Assembly: GCA_022574655.1 (NCBI GenBank)
Contig: JACZRQ010000012.1
Location: 1-40,204, forward strand
Direction: 5' to 3'
Length of the DNA stretch: 40,204 nt
From: Chloroflexota bacterium
Lineage (GTDB): Bacteria; Chloroflexota; Dehalococcoidia; SM23-28-2; RBG-16-64-32
The translations under genes were made by a program, and so were the position numbers. Below the pieces are notes generated by a model. That model saw nothing but the letters and a program-made list of their open reading frames with translations, did no database searches and had not been told where the DNA came from. Shown one piece after another: positions 39,586 through 40,204 of this stretch. How positions within the stretch are numbered: the first letter of the stretch is position 1; every line of letters begins with the position of its first letter.

Positions 39586-40204
39586 CTATCGGTCTTGGGG
39601 TGACGGCGCCACTACCGGCAAGCCCGTCTGCGGGTGCGGGAAGACAATCGCGTGCGTCCCGTACACCTCCGCCAGCACGTCCTCCCGCAAAACGTCAGAG
39701 GGATGACCCTCACGAACGATCTGCCCTCTGTTGAGCATAATCAGCCGGTCGCAGTACTGCGCCGCAACCGTCAGGTCGTGCACGATCGCTAGGATCGCCT
39801 TGCCTTCTCGCTTGCACAACGTCCGCGCCATCTCCAGCACCGCGGCCTGATGACCGATGTCCAGATGCGCGATCGGCTCATCCAGCAGCAGCACCGGCGT
39901 CTGCTGCGCCAGCGCCCGTGCGATCACGACCCGTTGCCGCTCGCCGCCCGACAGTTCGCCGATCGCACGCTCCGCGAACCTCCACACATCCATCGCCATC
40001 ATCGCCTCCCGCGCGATCTCCACGTCCGTAGCGCCCTCATTCTGTAGCAGCGATAGATGAGGTGTCCGCCCCATCAGCACACAATCCAGCGCTCGGAAGC
40101 TCTCAGGTAACGCCAGCGTCTGAGGCACCACCGCGACACGCCTTGCCAACTCGCGCGCCGTGAGGGTCGAGATGTCGTCCCCGAGGACGCTGAGTCGCCC
40201 CGAT
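39586..40204 (-). CDS. ABC transporter ATPase of the BtuD/FecE type (N-terminus cut by window edge)
   Basis: This is the C-terminal 206 or so residues of an ATPase; the frame stays open to the window edge (LGDDISTLTARELARRVAVVPQ). The Q-loop VAVVPQ, signature ELSGGERQR, Walker B VLLLDEPIAHLDIGH and switch histidine IVHDLTVAAQYCDR are present, while Walker A lies beyond the window. The sequence type is that of siderophore/cobalamin import ATPases. The adjacent adenosyltransferase suggests cobalamin as the cargo. The permease and binding-protein genes are expected upstream, outside the window. Confidence 0.9.
   Translation of the reverse strand, partial: SGRLSVLGDDISTLTARELARRVAVVPQTLALPESFRALDCVLMGRTPHLSLLQNEGATDVEIAREAMMAMDVWRFAERAIGELSGGERQRVVIARALAQQTPVLLLDEPIAHLDIGHQAAVLEMARTLCKREGKAILAIVHDLTVAAQYCDRLIMLNRGQIVREGHPSDVLREDVLAEVYGTHAIVFPHPQTGLPVVAPSPQDR

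Overview
The window is a 40.2-kb, GC-rich, gene-dense bacterial chromosome segment that looks like core genome. I see no insertion sequence, integrase, phage gene or CRISPR array. The mix points to a Chloroflexota bacterium, possibly of the marine Dehalococcoidia/SAR202 type: a luciferase-like flavin oxidoreductase, a class III CoA-transferase, a D-aminoacylase-like amidohydrolase, an ArsA-like protein and ferritin-like oxygenase candidates. That assignment is an inference from gene content, not a phylogenetic result.

Layout. 1-1019: the edge of an interrupted membrane-sensor gene, a tRNA-Lys(TTT) and the phoB promoter region. 1020-7612: a complete phosphate regulon (phoB-phoR, then pstS-pstC-pstA-pstB-phoU), with a four-repeat PHO box before pstS. 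7609-14330 (minus strand): a GGDEF/HD-GYP protein, a degenerate sigma factor, a response regulator without its phosphorylation site, and a YhaN/YhaO-type ATPase-nuclease pair. A second PHO-box-like array precedes the sigma-like gene and may tie c-di-GMP turnover to phosphate stress. 14457-17306: an F420/FMN split-barrel protein, an amidohydrolase and a degenerate GGDEF protein. 17326-19602 (minus): flavin oxidoreductase, small unknown protein, PAS protein and YidD. 19745-23050: a diiron ferritin-like protein, a two-cluster ferredoxin and a ligand-poor ferritin-like partner, then a VTT/DedA protein and an SDR.

23077-28971 is a thiamine locus: thiE on plus, then thiO, thiS, a TenI/ThiE paralogue, thiG and thiC on minus behind a TPP riboswitch, then thiD from its own promoter. 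29066-31571 holds a sirtuin, a deaminase and a CoA-transferase. 31577-33504 holds an ECF sigma factor, a winged-helix regulator and PlsC. 33521-36095 holds an ArsA-like protein with a destroyed P-loop, a selenocysteine peroxiredoxin and a SppA-type protease. 36160-38070 holds a lipid-binding-like protein and a degenerate ferritin-like protein with duplicated N-terminal repeats. The window ends with a rhomboid protease, a cobalamin adenosyltransferase and a truncated BtuD-like ATPase.

The strongest unusual signal is at 34753-35226. A peroxiredoxin-like gene carries an in-frame TGA exactly where the peroxidatic cysteine belongs (motif FRUPFC), followed at the right distance by a clean bacterial SECIS-like hairpin. 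Conventional gene callers would truncate or miss it. Other strong leads are the diiron/ferredoxin/degenerate-diiron operon and promoters placed so that transcripts begin a few bases before the start codon (leaderless mRNAs).
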